Positions 36,504-48,354 of a stretch of DNA of 64,000 nucleotides are shown here, one piece after another. Location of the stretch: contig NC_084803.1 of assembly GCF_963583255.1 (NCBI RefSeq), positions 10,638,122-10,702,121 of the forward strand, in the 5' to 3' direction. Source of the stretch: Pyrus communis (lineage: Eukaryota; Streptophyta; Magnoliopsida; Rosales; Rosaceae). A program made the translations under genes and the position numbers. Under the pieces are notes generated by a model that was not told the DNA's origin, did no database searches, and was given only the letters and a program-made list of their open reading frames with translations. Each line of letters begins with the position of its first letter. Position 1 is the stretch's first letter.

Positions 36504-37728
36504 GATTATCCGCCTTCTCTTTATCTCTTACGGCGGTAATGAGCGCGCGGCGGCCAACTATTGTTCCTCACCCAGTCAGCCTCTGCAACTCCAACAAGGT
36601 CAGACTTTTTTTTCTTCTTAAATTAAATATTTTTTTTCTTCCGTAATAAAGGTGGATTCTTCTTTGAATTTAAGTTTTGCGTTGAGAGTTTTGATTGAAC
36701 TTTTTTTCCTTTATTCGAGCAATATTCTAGTCTAATATAATTTTACAAGAATGAGAATTCCAACTTTGGTACCTAAAGTAGCACGCACATTTAGTCAACC
36801 TGGCTACGCCCAAATTTGCAAATTCCAATTTTTGTTTGACTTATAAATTAACTAAATTTCAAACACTCAATCCAAGAACGTAATTAGTAGAAAATTATCT
36901 ATCTTTGCTTTTGGTGATGCTGTGCTATCTCTATGAATAATGGTGGGAAGAGACAATAAACTGAGTGTTTGAGGCAAGCAAAGTATGTTTGCTGCTTGCA
37001 TAGATTAGTGTGCAGGGTTTAGGGTGTTAACTTAAAACTCCTTGGATGAGTTAGGATGTTGAGATCCGCGGCTATAATTCCAGCAGAAAGGCCCCTTTGA
37101 TTGACTCCGCCATCACCGTAATTAGTTGAATAAAGTTAGTTCGGTTTTTGGTCTCCTAAATCGAAGACCCAGAAGCGAAACAAGATGAAGGAATTGATTG
37201 GAATCTAAGTCAGATGTGCACAATAAGATTACCGCTTGAGGCTGTTATTTCGGTTTCGTACCAGGCAGGGAATGCTCAACCTACACCTTACTAATTCCCC
37301 TGTCTTTTGCTATAAACATTCCGAAGGAAAATTTCAAAACCCTTGCTAATCTCGACTTTTGGATCTTTCAAAAGACATGTGAATTCTACTTGGATTCATG
37401 ATTGTTGTAGGGGATCTTCTAGTTTCTCTATGCCTTTTTTTTTCACTTCCTATATAACAACGTTTCAAAACTATTGATTATATTTTTTGTTCCTTCCCTT
37501 TCTGGCATTTGCCAAAATCCAGTTTGAAATAACTGTCATTGAATTTTTATGCCAAGTGCATTACTGCATTTTATCAGGATGGCTTCTTATTTTAGCATCT
37601 AATCTACATATTAATTTCATGCAGGTGATCCAAGATTGTTTGAGCAATGATCATGTTGGTAGTTAAGTTGGGAAAGGCATGTTAAGTATTACCCCTCTTG
37701 ACCCCTCCTGATAATTATTCTACGAGGC

Positions 37729-38820
37729 ATGGCAATGCGATCTCCCCACTCTCCTTCCAGAAGAAGACCACCTAAGTTCTTTTGCTTGATACTGTTGATA
37801 GTTGCACCTACATGTATTTTTGGACTCCTCACAAATTACCAGAAAATTTCGTATTTCTTCCGACCACTTTGGGACAAGCCGCCAGCCCCTTTCATACGAC
37901 TCCCACACTACTACGCTGAAAATGTCACCTTGGACCATCTTTGCCACCTTCATGGCTGGTCCAGACGGGATGAACCCCGACGTGTTTTCGATGGCATCAT
38001 CTTCAGCAATGAGTTGGACATGCTTGATATTAGGTGGAATGAGCTTTATCCTTATGTCACAAAATTGGTAATCTTTGAGGCAAATACCACTTTTACTGGC
38101 ATCCCGAAACCTCTCTTTTTTGCTTCAAATCGTGGCAGATTTGCCTTTGCCGAGGATAAAATCATCCACGATGTCTTTCCTGGTGTAATTATCCCCCGAG
38201 GATCACATGTAGACCCCTTTGATCTTGAGAAAAAGCAACGTATAGCTATGAATGCTTTACTTCGGCGTGCTGGGATTTCCAATGGCGATATATTGATAAT
38301 GTCAGATACTGATGAGATACCAAGCCCACATACTGTGAAATTGCTGCAGTGGTGTGACGGGATTCCACCTAAAATGCATCTTGAGCTGAAGCACTACATG
38401 TACTCGTTTGAGTTCCCGGTGGACTATAGCAGCTGGCGGGCGACAGCCCACATCTATGGCCCTCGTACCTTCTATCAGCATTCACGACAGACAAACTACT
38501 TATTTTCTGATGCAGGATGGCATTGCAGTTTTTGCTTCCGGCGGATTGAAGATTTTGTGTTTAAGATGACAGCTTACAGCCACGCAGACCGTGTGAAGCG
38601 CAGAGAATTTCTTGACCATTCAAGGATTCAGAAACTCATTTGTAGAGGAGATGATCTTTTCGACATGTTACCTGAAGAGTACTCGTTCAAGGAGTTGATC
38701 AAGAAGATGGGAGCGATACCCCGTTCGACTTCTGCAGTTCATCTTCCTTCTTACTTGTTAAAGAATGTAGACAAGTTTAGGTTCCTTCTCCCTGGAGGCT
38801 GTTTAAGGTCACAGGATTGA
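37729..38820 (+). CDS. GT17 glycosyltransferase (beta-1,4-mannosyl-glycoprotein GlcNAc-transferase family), 363 aa
   Basis: Type II Golgi membrane enzyme of CAZy family GT17, related to animal MGAT3, which adds bisecting GlcNAc to N-glycans. The plant substrate is not established. Single coding exon. A basic N-terminus (SRRRPPK) is followed by one membrane segment (about residues 17-34), then the catalytic domain from about residue 80: [29 protein letters not shown], and [14 protein letters not shown] with a DxD-type metal site (D193, D195). The C-terminal part has [20 protein letters not shown]. Length and motifs are normal for the family. Two ATGs lie three bases apart in phase (MAM); the first is used. 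A leader intron is likely (36599-37624). Confidence 0.93.
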   Translation: MAMRSPHSPSRRRPPKFFCLILLIVAPTCIFGLLTNYQKISYFFRPLWDKPPAPFIRLPHYYAENVTLDHLCHLHGWSRRDEPRRVFDGIIFSNELDMLDIRWNELYPYVTKLVIFEANTTFTGIPKPLFFASNRGRFAFAEDKIIHDVFPGVIIPRGSHVDPFDLEKKQRIAMNALLRRAGISNGDILIMSDTDEIPSPHTVKLLQWCDGIPPKMHLELKHYMYSFEFPVDYSSWRATAHIYGPRTFYQHSRQTNYLFSDAGWHCSFCFRRIEDFVFKMTAYSHADRVKRREFLDHSRIQKLICRGDDLFDMLPEEYSFKELIKKMGAIPRSTSAVHLPSYLLKNVDKFRFLLPGGCLRSQD

Positions 38821-41800
38821 AAGGTTTCGTAGGTAATACTAACTTTAAGCAATTTATTATTCTGATTTTAGCTTTCTATGTGCCCCGGTAACTTGCTAGT
38901 AAAGGATACACCATTGCAAAGCAATTATTCTGATTTAGCTTTTATAAGATTTGATTTTGTTTCTAATATTCATGTTTGGGCCGCGGAGGGTCGTTATTTT
39001 GTTTCTAACAGTCATAATTAAATTGATGAAATACTATTTTTACTTGCTCGCCATTCTAATGGATATAAAGCCGGACTATGTAATTGTGCCAACTATTGAA
39101 AAGTTTCCCATGAAACAAGTGTAAGGGAAACCCAACTAGCAAAAGTTATCGTGAAAGCGAAACTATCACAGAATCCGTCAAGATGCATGGATGGCTAGAT
39201 AGAAAAGCAAATTTCAACATCATGGTGTCTGGTACTCGAACATTGGCTCGAGTTATTTTCTCTTCTCGTTCTAACGTCGTGCGCTTTTCGTACTTTGATT
39301 GATAACCTTTACATTCCTCAATCTGAAAGTAGAGTATGGAGCATAAAAACATGTTGGATACACACCATGTATATGCATCATCGCGTAATTGGTCATGAGA
39401 TAAAATACAGTCACATAATGATAATTGGTTGTGTGGTAAAACAAACAGTTGCGTGATGAGAAAGATAAAAAAAATGATAATTGCACATCATCTTTCGGAA
39501 AGAGGTGGCAATTTCCAATGTGGTTTGTTTGTCAAATATTTGGACTAGCTGATATGAATCTACAATCCAAACTTTGTAGTTTGCTTTTGTTTCCGAGGTC
39601 AAACAGGTCATCCCGAAACTCAAGCTTTGAAGTCTAAGAGTGCGTTTTGGGGCCACCATTTGTTTTTAATTGTTAATTAAGGTGGGCTAAATTAGTTTTG
39701 ACTTTTGTTCAACCCTAAATTATCTATTCAGAATCAATTTTTAATGCAATTGGAACGTTGGGAGGACTCATATTTTCTATGACGTCATGACGAGTAGTTG
39801 ATCTAACAATTTTCGGCCTTTATAATATAAGAGTTTTAACGAAAAGTTCACCGTACTGTTCATTTTAATAAAAAAATTATATTTTTACACTAAAAAGTCA
39901 AACATGATACTATTTACTTTACCCTTTATTTTGTCATTATCTTTAAAACTCAAAGTTTTCAAACCCTTTTTATTAGTTTTCCTTTATAATTATAATATCT
40001 AATGTTAATGTGTAAATCATCTATATTTGTAGTCAGTCAGATTTTAAATTGTAAATTTATTATGAGTGGATTAACCATTCGTCGTAAAAGTAGGTTTGTA
40101 AATATCCTGTCATTTTGACACTCAATTTCTTGGAAACATGTCATTAGGGCACTCTTCTAAAAATCCTCGCTTAGCGTTGCTTGGATTTTAGACAGCTAGC
40201 TACCGTCCTGATTAATCTTTAAGTATTTGAAAATTAAGAAATAGTGACTAGACCTGTTTAGGCACCCGCATATGTCGCGATTTTCGCTTAGATAGAAAAT
40301 AGATAACTTTCATTTTGCATTTTATATATTCAATAAATTGTAAGTGATTTGTTAAATACTTGGATGAACACTTGTTCCCCGTGTTTTTAATAGGTCTAAT
40401 ACTTTAAAATCTATATGTCATTCTATTTATGTATCCCAAAAAATTTATGTATTTTTTGAAGTATAAGTAGATATTTATTTATTTGTTATATAATAAATCT
40501 AATTAAAATTAAAAAAACCCGCTTAGGCCTCACCTAGATGTCTATATGCCCCTGCCCTCCGTCCGACTAGCACCTAACGCTTTTTGAAACTTTTACTCTA
40601 GGGAGACAAACTTTGTTGTGGATGCAGTACTTAGTATGGGTTTTAAGATAGATAATTTTTATGTCTGGGATAGAACCTTGTCGTACGTGGCAAGAAGAGC
40701 ACTCTTGTTTGATTGTATTGTTACTGATTATGACCATAGGCACTCTATTTAATCATATTTCATTTCTTGATGAAAAAAAGTATCTTGCCGTTTGTAACGA
40801 AAAATTGGTATTTTTGAATTTTATAATTGGTGGTCTTAGTCTATGGTTGAATTAATTTAAAATCGATGGGTCATGATCCAGCATGTTAAAGCAACCGCGA
40901 AGGACACATTTCGGTCACGAACAAATGCTCTAAACACGTTTTCTTATCTATCCTTTTTCGGATAACAACATCGATAGAAACAATCACACATCCAAATGTG
41001 AGAATTTGTTTTGGCCATAGAAAAATGCGAGAACTTAAAGAGAAATAAAAATAAGAAATTGAACATGTTTTGCTGACCGTCATCAAGTGATGGTGATGCT
41101 CACCGTTCTACTTATTAATGTTAGATGAATTTAAATTTTCAGATTTGTATATAATGGTGTACATTTGAATAAATTATGAGGATTGTCGAAATGTCATCAA
41201 TGTATTGATTTTATTAGTAAAAAAAACAAATCATAATGACTTTATTGATAATCATCGTCAATACGAATATAATATTAGTTTCACGATTGTTATTTATTTT
41301 AAAAAAAGTCATATACAAAGAATTTTTAATAAAGAAACATGTCTTGCACAGAAAATTTTCGAGTACAAAACATGATGTTGAATTAATCGAACAGTTTATC
41401 TGGAGGTCTCACGACTCTCACCCACCATTTGGCGACCAAGCAAACAAAACTTGTAAAAGCACAAAAGCAAACGTCATTGTCGATTGGTTGAACAAAAAAG
41501 AAAGAAATTAAAATAAAGAAGTGAGCAAAACAATCACTGTGGCCTGTATGTGGACTGCAGGTACCACCAATGCACTGAAACATCCACGAAAATTCCATCA
41601 AAAGTGTCATTTTCCAGGAAAATGCGATTCAGCCTTTACTACTTTTTTTTTTCCTTCTTTTGTACCAATTTTACCTACACCATTTGCTTTACAATTTGCT
41701 CATTTATGGAAGATAGATATGGATCAAACTTTAATGCTACGTGTAGTAAGAGCTTTATACAAAATTTAATCATTGTAAAGATTTATTAGATATTCATACA

Positions 41801-42356
41801 CTAAAGGAGGAGGTGAAACACCTAGGACGACTTGAAAATAGACATTAAGAAACATAGAGTATTCGGGAGCTAAAGGAATAATTGATGCATAACCGAGTGG
41901 TGTTGCGTTCAAAGATTCATACAGTCAACCTTACTTAGTAGCGTAAAGTTTTTGTTGTTGTTATTGTTGACGACGACATGTTACTTATAATCGAATAAGT
42001 CATGAATCGGTGCGAGAATAAACAATCGTGAAAATGAATGAGTATTCTATTGGTTATCTCATACCTTTTTTTTTTAAGTCATGACATACCCAAAATCAAT
42101 ATATAGGACTCACTTACTTATGCATTCCTCAGTTAGCACAAATTCAATCATAAGTAAACATGCATTGAATAGATTAATATTAAATTATGAGAGTATGTAC
42201 GAAACATGATCATGGCTTTATCCGATCTGCAAGAAAATCTGTCACCTCACCACTTGTGTACACTCAAGAGTTTATCTATCTCTCATTTACACTAACAATA
42301 ATATAATGTAGTGATATTCCTCTCAACTTCTACACATAAAGTTTTAGGATTAACTC
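38821..42356. other. Gene-poor stretch right of the GT17 gene
   Basis: AT-rich. Holds one copy of the short foldback family (39835-39985) and a possible MITE-like patch at about 40150-40600 with CCTCGCTTAGCG and CACCTAACGC at its ends, too weak to call. No gene supported. Confidence 0.6.
39835..39985. repeat. Short foldback repeat, copy 3
   Basis: Opposite orientation to the copies at 12408 and 23870: TTTTAACGAAAAGTTCACCG at the left and TTTAAAACTCAAAG at the right. Confidence 0.55.
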
Positions 42357-42361
42357 AAATT

Positions 42362-42547
42362 TGTAACATCCCACATCGATCAACGAAGAGAGAGTGATGT
42401 GCATTATATGTACATGCCCATCTCTATTTAGCACGAGACATTTTGGGAATTCATTGATTTCAAGTTTTATCAAAACTATGAAACTAAGCGAGTTTAAACG
42501 AGAACATTCCCAAATTAAGTGTGCTACGACGGAGCTGGGATGTGACA
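42362..42547 (+). mobile_element. Degenerate Cassandra solo LTR
   Basis: 186 bp beginning TGTAACATCCCACATCG and ending GGGATGTGACA, the same ends as the Cassandra LTRs at 44897. The middle is diverged, and about 110 bp of the right half is missing. AATT repeats on both sides (42358-42361, 42548-42551) may be a worn target duplication. Confidence 0.8.
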
Positions 42548-42551
42548 AATT

Positions 42552-43348
42552 ACCCACTCGTTAGTGTGAAATATTGTTGTGATTAAAAAAAACTTATTGC
42601 GTTTATATTGTTTGACGAACTATAAATCCAGAATTTACTTGGAAATCACTCCTCTTTTTCTTTTAAAATGGCATGATATTATTGGTTGTTGCAAAGCGTC
42701 CCCCTTTGAAATGTCTTTCGACAGGACGAATTGACATGTGGTTGGTTGTTAGGCCACGTGAAAATGATTTGACATAGCCTCTCACCACATATAGCGTTTT
42801 TTTGTATATATCGTATCGTTTTTTATGGACGATAAATTGAGAGTATTTAAAGGACTTATCTTATTTAGCACTTAACACTTTATTCTATTTATTATTTAGC
42901 TACCATTTCATTCCAGCGGAGCGCGCATTCATGTGCTTTTTTTTTTTTTGTGTGAGCACGTGCCTTTATCTTCTCTCTCCTTTTCTTTTATATTTGAACC
43001 GTGCAATTAACACACTCATTTTCTACCACAACACGTCTTTGTTAATTTTAGCCACTAATCTTCTTAATTTATTTGATTTGAAAATCGAAATTAAGAGGAA
43101 TGTGAGAGAAATAAAATGAGTGTGTAGATACCACTATCATTATTTTTTATGAACATAACGGTATAGGAACAGTTTATATGAAATGAGTTTACCGTCACAT
43201 AGTATTCTGATTAATAATGTAATGTTATGTAAAAATAAAAGAAATTTATACATAATATTGGATCAAATATCACAATAACGATGAACCCGTTTTATTTAAT
43301 GCTTGGCAAAAGACGAGTAGCGTCATTCTAGATTTCGACAAGCAACAC
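42552..43348. other. Intergenic
   Basis: AT-rich, with a short poly-T at 42938-42949. No gene or repeat recognised. Confidence 0.6.
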
Positions 43349-43351
43349 TTA

Positions 43352-44610
43352 GGGGGGTGTAGTCAAATTTGGATTTGATGGTATTTTAACTTTAAAATTA
43401 GAGTGTAGTCAATTAGGAGTTTGATGGTGGATTTTAAAAGATTTTAAAATTAGGGTGTAGTCAAATCAGGGTTTGAGAAGATTTAAAGAATACATCCAAA
43501 TCCATGGATAATTAATTAAAATTTTAAAAAGTCCATACAAATCTAAGTGTAGTGGGAATACTAAATATTTGCCAGGATTTTGGTGGATGAAGGATTTTAA
43601 TGGATTTGAAGGTGGGTGGTATAAATACCAAATGCCATCAACAATCCAACCCTCCCCCATCTGATTTATTTTCACGCCAAAACATAGAAGATGAATTGTC
43701 CTAGCATGAGTTCCGAGCATTCCCCACTAAACTTGCATTTCGCATTTTTGCTATATTTTTTTTCTGCATTTGGTTTGTTCCTCTGGGAAGATGAGTAACA
43801 ATTGGAACATGATTTTTCTGAATTGGGATTTTATCTTTTTTTTTTTTTTTTTTTTTTTTTGCTTTAAAATTCGTGCTCTTTCCACTTCTCATTTGCAATT
43901 TTATTGGGGGTGTCGAAAAGAATTTTAATTATCAAAACTGGAACAATTTTTTGGTGGGTTAGATGAATGCAATTAAAAATGGCGACTTGTTGATCTAGGT
44001 TTTTCGGTGGGTTAGATGAATGCAATTGAATTTGGGTTCTTCGTTGATCTGGATTCAATACGTGAAAATGGCGATTGAGTTTGTTTTTGTTTAATCAGAA
44101 AGGAAAGAAATTGTTTTTTTTCGGGAATTCCCTTTACTGGTTTGGTGGACTAGGGTTATGCAATTTTGGCCTACAAGCTGTTTGTTTAAATGCCCCAAAG
44201 AAGTATCTGATGAATCGATTGAGTTTTTTTTTCCTTCGCCTTTCGTCTAATGAAGTTTCTGTTGGTTTTAATTGCTTTTCGTATAATGTGTGTAATGTTG
44301 TGGCAATTTTTGACATGAATTTGATACTACTGAGATTTTGGGTCGATATGTTATGAGATCTGATTAGATAAAAATTGGGGAAGAAATATATTAGCCATTT
44401 GTAACTTTGATAAAAATCCATGAAAAATGTCCTCACAAATCCTAAGAAATCCATAAAAGAAGTTCATACAATCCATAGAAATCTATATTAGAAATTCATA
44501 TAAATCTTTCAAAATCCATGTAGAATTGTAGAATCTATTAAAATCCTTTAAAATCTGTCCCTTAACAAAATCTATTAAAATCCTATGAAATCCAAATTGA
44601 CTACACCCCT
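43352..44610. mobile_element. Non-autonomous DNA transposon, PIF/Harbinger-like
   Basis: 1259 bp. The left end GGGGGGTGTAGTCAAATTTG and the reverse complement of the right end AGGGGTGTAGTCAATTTGG form imperfect inverted termini. Subterminal zones on both sides repeat GGATTTTAA / TTAAAATCC words. A 3-bp TTA duplication flanks it (43349-43351, 44611-44613), which fits PIF/Harbinger. The interior holds a poly-T tract and no transposase. Confidence 0.75.
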
Positions 44611-44896
44611 TTAAGATGACTTCATGAAGAACAATTAGAGGCTCCTCAGAGCACTAATAAATCATGCACTGGTTAATGTTAAACTAACTGAGTTGATTAA
44701 TGCGCCACTCCATTATTTTTACCGTGAACATGTATGCAACGATCGCCTAAGTTATTATATAACGAGAAAAAAGATTTTCACACATATTTTTTTTCTTTTG
44801 CAAACGTTAGTTTATTTATATTTTTTGAGTCTTTTTTTTTTTTTTTTTTTAAATTATTCAATCAAATTGCTTGACAAAACAAAAACATACGAGAAG

Positions 44897-45557
44897 TGTA
44901 ACATCCCACATCGTCTAGGGGAGTGGATCATGTAAGCCTTATATGTATATTCCCATCTTTATCTAGCACAAGGCATTTTGGGAGCTCACTGGCTTCGGGT
45001 TCCATCGGAACTCCGAAGTTAAGTGAGTTGGGAGTAAGAGCATTCCAATGATGGGTGATTCACTGGGAAGTTTTCGTGTGAGTTCTCAGAAACAAAATTG
45101 TGAGGGCGTGTTCGGGACCCAAAGCGGACAATATCATGCTACGGTAGAGTCGAGCCCGGGATGTGGTGGGGGCTCAGGCCGGGATGTGACAATTTGGTAT
45201 CAGAGCCAATCCTTAGTCGGAAGTATGCCGACGAGGACGTCGGGCCCCTAAAGGGGGTGGATTGTAACATCCTACATCGCTCAGGGGAGTGAATCTTGTA
45301 AGCCATATATATATTCTCATCTCCTACCTAGCACGAGGCTTTTTGGGAGCTTACTGGCTTCAGGTTCCATTGGAACTTCGAAGTTAAGTGAGTTGGGAGC
45401 GAGAGCATTCCCATGATGGGTGACCCACTAGAAAGTTCTCGTGTGAATTCCTAGAAACAAAACCGTGAGGGCGTGGTCGGGGGTCGAAAACGGGTAATAT
45501 CGTGCTACGGTGGAGTCGAGCCAGGGATGTGGTGGGGGTCTAGGTCGGGATGTGACA
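44897..45557 (+). mobile_element. Complete Cassandra TRIM retrotransposon with 5S rRNA-derived LTRs
   Basis: Two 295-bp LTRs (44897-45191 and 45263-45557), both TGTAACATCC .. GATGTGACA. The interior is only 71 bp: a primer binding site TGGTATCAGAGCC at 45195-45207 and a purine tract AAAGGGGGTGG before the second LTR. A perfect 5-bp target duplication AGAAG lies at 44892-44896 and 45558-45562. Each LTR contains a 5S rRNA-like block (about 45000-45080 and 45361-45445: GAACTCCGAAGTTAAG, GATGGGTGA, CTGGGAAG in the first), the hallmark of Cassandra. It encodes no protein and depends on other elements for mobility. The LTRs differ at a number of sites, so it is not recent. Confidence 0.97.
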
Positions 45558-46091
45558 AGAAGTAAATTAGGATGTGCGGAAATCACTTCTTCTAAATAAA
45601 AGTGTGCGAAAATCACTTCTCTATAAACAAAAACATGTGAAAATGCATGCATCAATATTTTTTTTTCAGTGAAAAAAAAAAAAAAAAAACTGTTTTATAC
45701 ACAGGATAGTATAATATAAAAAAATTAAAAAAAATACTAAAAGTATTACACACCAACCCTTCCTAGTGACCCACTAGGAAGTTCTCGTATGAATTCTAGA
45801 AACAAAACTGTGAGGGCATGGTTGGGGCCCAAAGCGGGTAATATCGTACTACGGTGGAGTCAAGCCAGGGATGTGGTGGGGGCCCAGGGCGGGATGTGAC
45901 AAGAAGTAAATTAGGATGTGCAGAAATCACTTCTTCTAAATTAAAGTGTGCGAAAATCACTACTCTATAAACAAAAACACGTGAAAATGCATGTGTCAAT
46001 ATTTTTTTTTCAGTGAAAAAAAAAAAACCTGTTTTATACACAGGATAATATAATATAAACAAAAAAATACTGAAAGTATTACACACCAACC
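45421..46091. repeat. ~347-bp tandem duplication covering the Cassandra LTR right half and its flank
   Basis: 45421-45760 and 45768-46091 are homologous: right part of the second Cassandra LTR, the AGAAG target duplication, and about 200 bp of flank with A- and T-tracts. The second copy repeats GATGTGACAAGAAGTAAATT at 45893. The event came after the Cassandra insertion, because the element/flank junction is duplicated. Confidence 0.93.
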
Positions 46092-48016
46092 ACACATTTA
46101 TTATTTGACAAAAAAAAAAAACCACTCTTATTCGTGGTAATCGATACATAAAATGGAGTAATTGGTATTCCATTAAGATAATAATTAGTAAAAAATAGGG
46201 AATATTTGTCAAATTGTGAACCAATTCACACAATACAGGATCTATATTTCCTTGGGAAAAAAAGAAAAAGGGGATCTATATATAAATTAAAAACATTAAC
46301 AGATAATAAACTTCCTTGGAACGAATTATCAAGAAATATCCCTTTGGGACATATTTATATTTTTTTATTCGGTAAATCGTATTGTTCTACCTCTTTTGGT
46401 TTTTCCTTTTTTTTTTTTTTGATAATTCTTATTGCTACATATGAAAATAACAAAAATGTAATAAATGTTTTATGCAGAAAGTAGCGAATAGCGACCAATG
46501 TATTCATATGGCTACGTATGTCCTTTCTTGTATCATATTCGTATGGCTACATCTTCTTTTCGACTTGCTTATTTCTTTTACCTGTAACGAGAATTTCTTC
46601 TTACATACATTATTACAATTCAACACGCGTACTAAAACGATATAGAAATGATTATTTACATGCAAAGAATCAAATAATGATGCTAAGGTTACTCTGAAAA
46701 GTGACGCTTATTTTTTTTAGGACTTTCATCAAATTTGAAGGCTTTTATACTAAACTCTTAATACAGACAATCAGCCACTTAGTACCATGGTATGATGATA
46801 TTCCTCTTCACTTGTAAGTAAGAGGTATTAAGTTCAAATATCGTAGATGACGAATTCGATACCAAATTAGGTTGTATGGCTTACCCAAACTTCCTCTCTC
46901 TCTAATGTAAAATATATTGTTGTACTAAAAAAAAAAGATAATTGTTATCAGCACTCCAAAAATCTCATTCTATACTCCAAACTTTCTATATTGGGAAAGA
47001 AAAATACATTTGTGAGGAATGTATAATGAGATTTTTAGAATGTCAATAACACTTCCCAAAAAAAATAGACAATAAAAAACACAGGTATAGATTTTGTGGC
47101 ATATTTGTGGCATATCCCCATTATGTGACTAATTATGTTTTTAGAAAAGTCAACGTGGCTGCTATAACTGTTTTTTTTTTTTTTTTCTAATTTTTTTAAT
47201 TTTTTAAATTAGGCACATCACTAGTTCTCGATCTTATTTTTAATTTGATCATTTTCTTGATATAACAATTTAAGTTACTCTTTGACAAGTTTGGTAATAT
47301 GATCCTAGAGGATTTTCTCTATAAATTTTGTTCATCTATCAAGAACGAAAAAAAAAGTCTCTTTTACCATTTAAGTTACAATAAATTCGATATCTCAGCA
47401 GTGGCAAGACTATAACATTATTTCCAAATATCATACATGCATGCACCTGCAGCAAATTTGGAACGCTCTATCATCATATAACAGTTTCATTATACACAGT
47501 ATTTGAAAGTTGAAACACCTCAAGTTACTATAACACATAGTAAGTAGTGTGTCCCCTAAATGAACGATAGGGTCTAAATAACTCGTAAATTAACTATGGT
47601 TCTATTTCATTCGACAAATTTATATTTCAAAACATGTAATCTTTTACGTTTATTTCTTAATATTGTGGTTAAAGAGAAAACTCTCTCCATGAACTAAACT
47701 ATGACACAAATTTTATTAATAACAATAATAATAATTATTGACAGTTTTTTTTAGTAATAATGATTTAGAAATTTTACAACTAAGGGCCGCGCAAATCCAG
47801 CCGAATATAATTCCAAATCTAGCGTTATACATGAATTGCATAAGCAGGACTACTTATCAGCTATATGAGGGGAATCTTGGTCATACAATAAGCACCACTA
47901 CTTATCACTCTGCTTATCAGTCTAAATACATCTCATCTCGTTCTCGCAATTTGTCTGCTACCGTTTCTCTCTCCTCCAAATCCCTAATCCTCCTTTCTTC
48001 TTCTTCTTCTTCTGCG
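46092..48016. other. Intergenic, upstream of the TOPLESS-related gene
   Basis: AT-rich with several poly-A/T tracts. A small inverted repeat at about 46942-47050 (GTTATCAGCACTCC .. TGTCAATAAC) is the same family as the one in the TOPLESS-related intron at 51418. The right end is C/T-rich promoter DNA. Confidence 0.6.
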
Positions 48017-48024
48017 TATAAATA
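48017..48024 (+). promoter_or_regulatory. TATA box of the TOPLESS-related gene
   Basis: TATAAATA after a CTT-rich stretch. A leader exon would end at 48130 before GTACCT. The leader intron would close at an AG at 48301 or 48328, ahead of the start codon at 48355. Confidence 0.65.
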
Positions 48025-48354
48025 CCTGAGCTCCAAAACACCAAAACACCAAAACAAAGAAAGCTAGAGAGAGAAAGTTAGAGAGAGAAAGCTTTCAAAC
48101 CCTCCGATCTGAGCCATCGATATTATTAAGGTACCTCCTTTTCCTTCTCATTTTTCTCTCTGATTTCGTTATTTTTCCAAATTTTCCAACTTTTATCTTT
48201 TGTTGATTGATTTTTCGAAACTGAAAATTATATGTTGAATTATTTGAATTTTGCGCGAAATATTGGAAATTTTGAGTTTATGAATTGTTGAATTGGAGCA
48301 GGAGGTTTTAGATTTTTTACTAAATTAGGGTTTGGCGGGAGGTCAGGGACGACG

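Noticed and set aside
40150..40600. MITE with CGCTTAGCG-type ends
   Set aside because: The two ends pair poorly by eye and no target duplication was found.
45000..45080. Possible 5S rRNA gene
   Set aside because: The match is partial and sits inside both LTRs of a Cassandra TRIM, with primer binding site and target duplication around it.
47738..48067. 109-codon frame before the TOPLESS-related gene
   Set aside because: Overlaps the TATA box and C/T-rich leader of that gene and has no domain.
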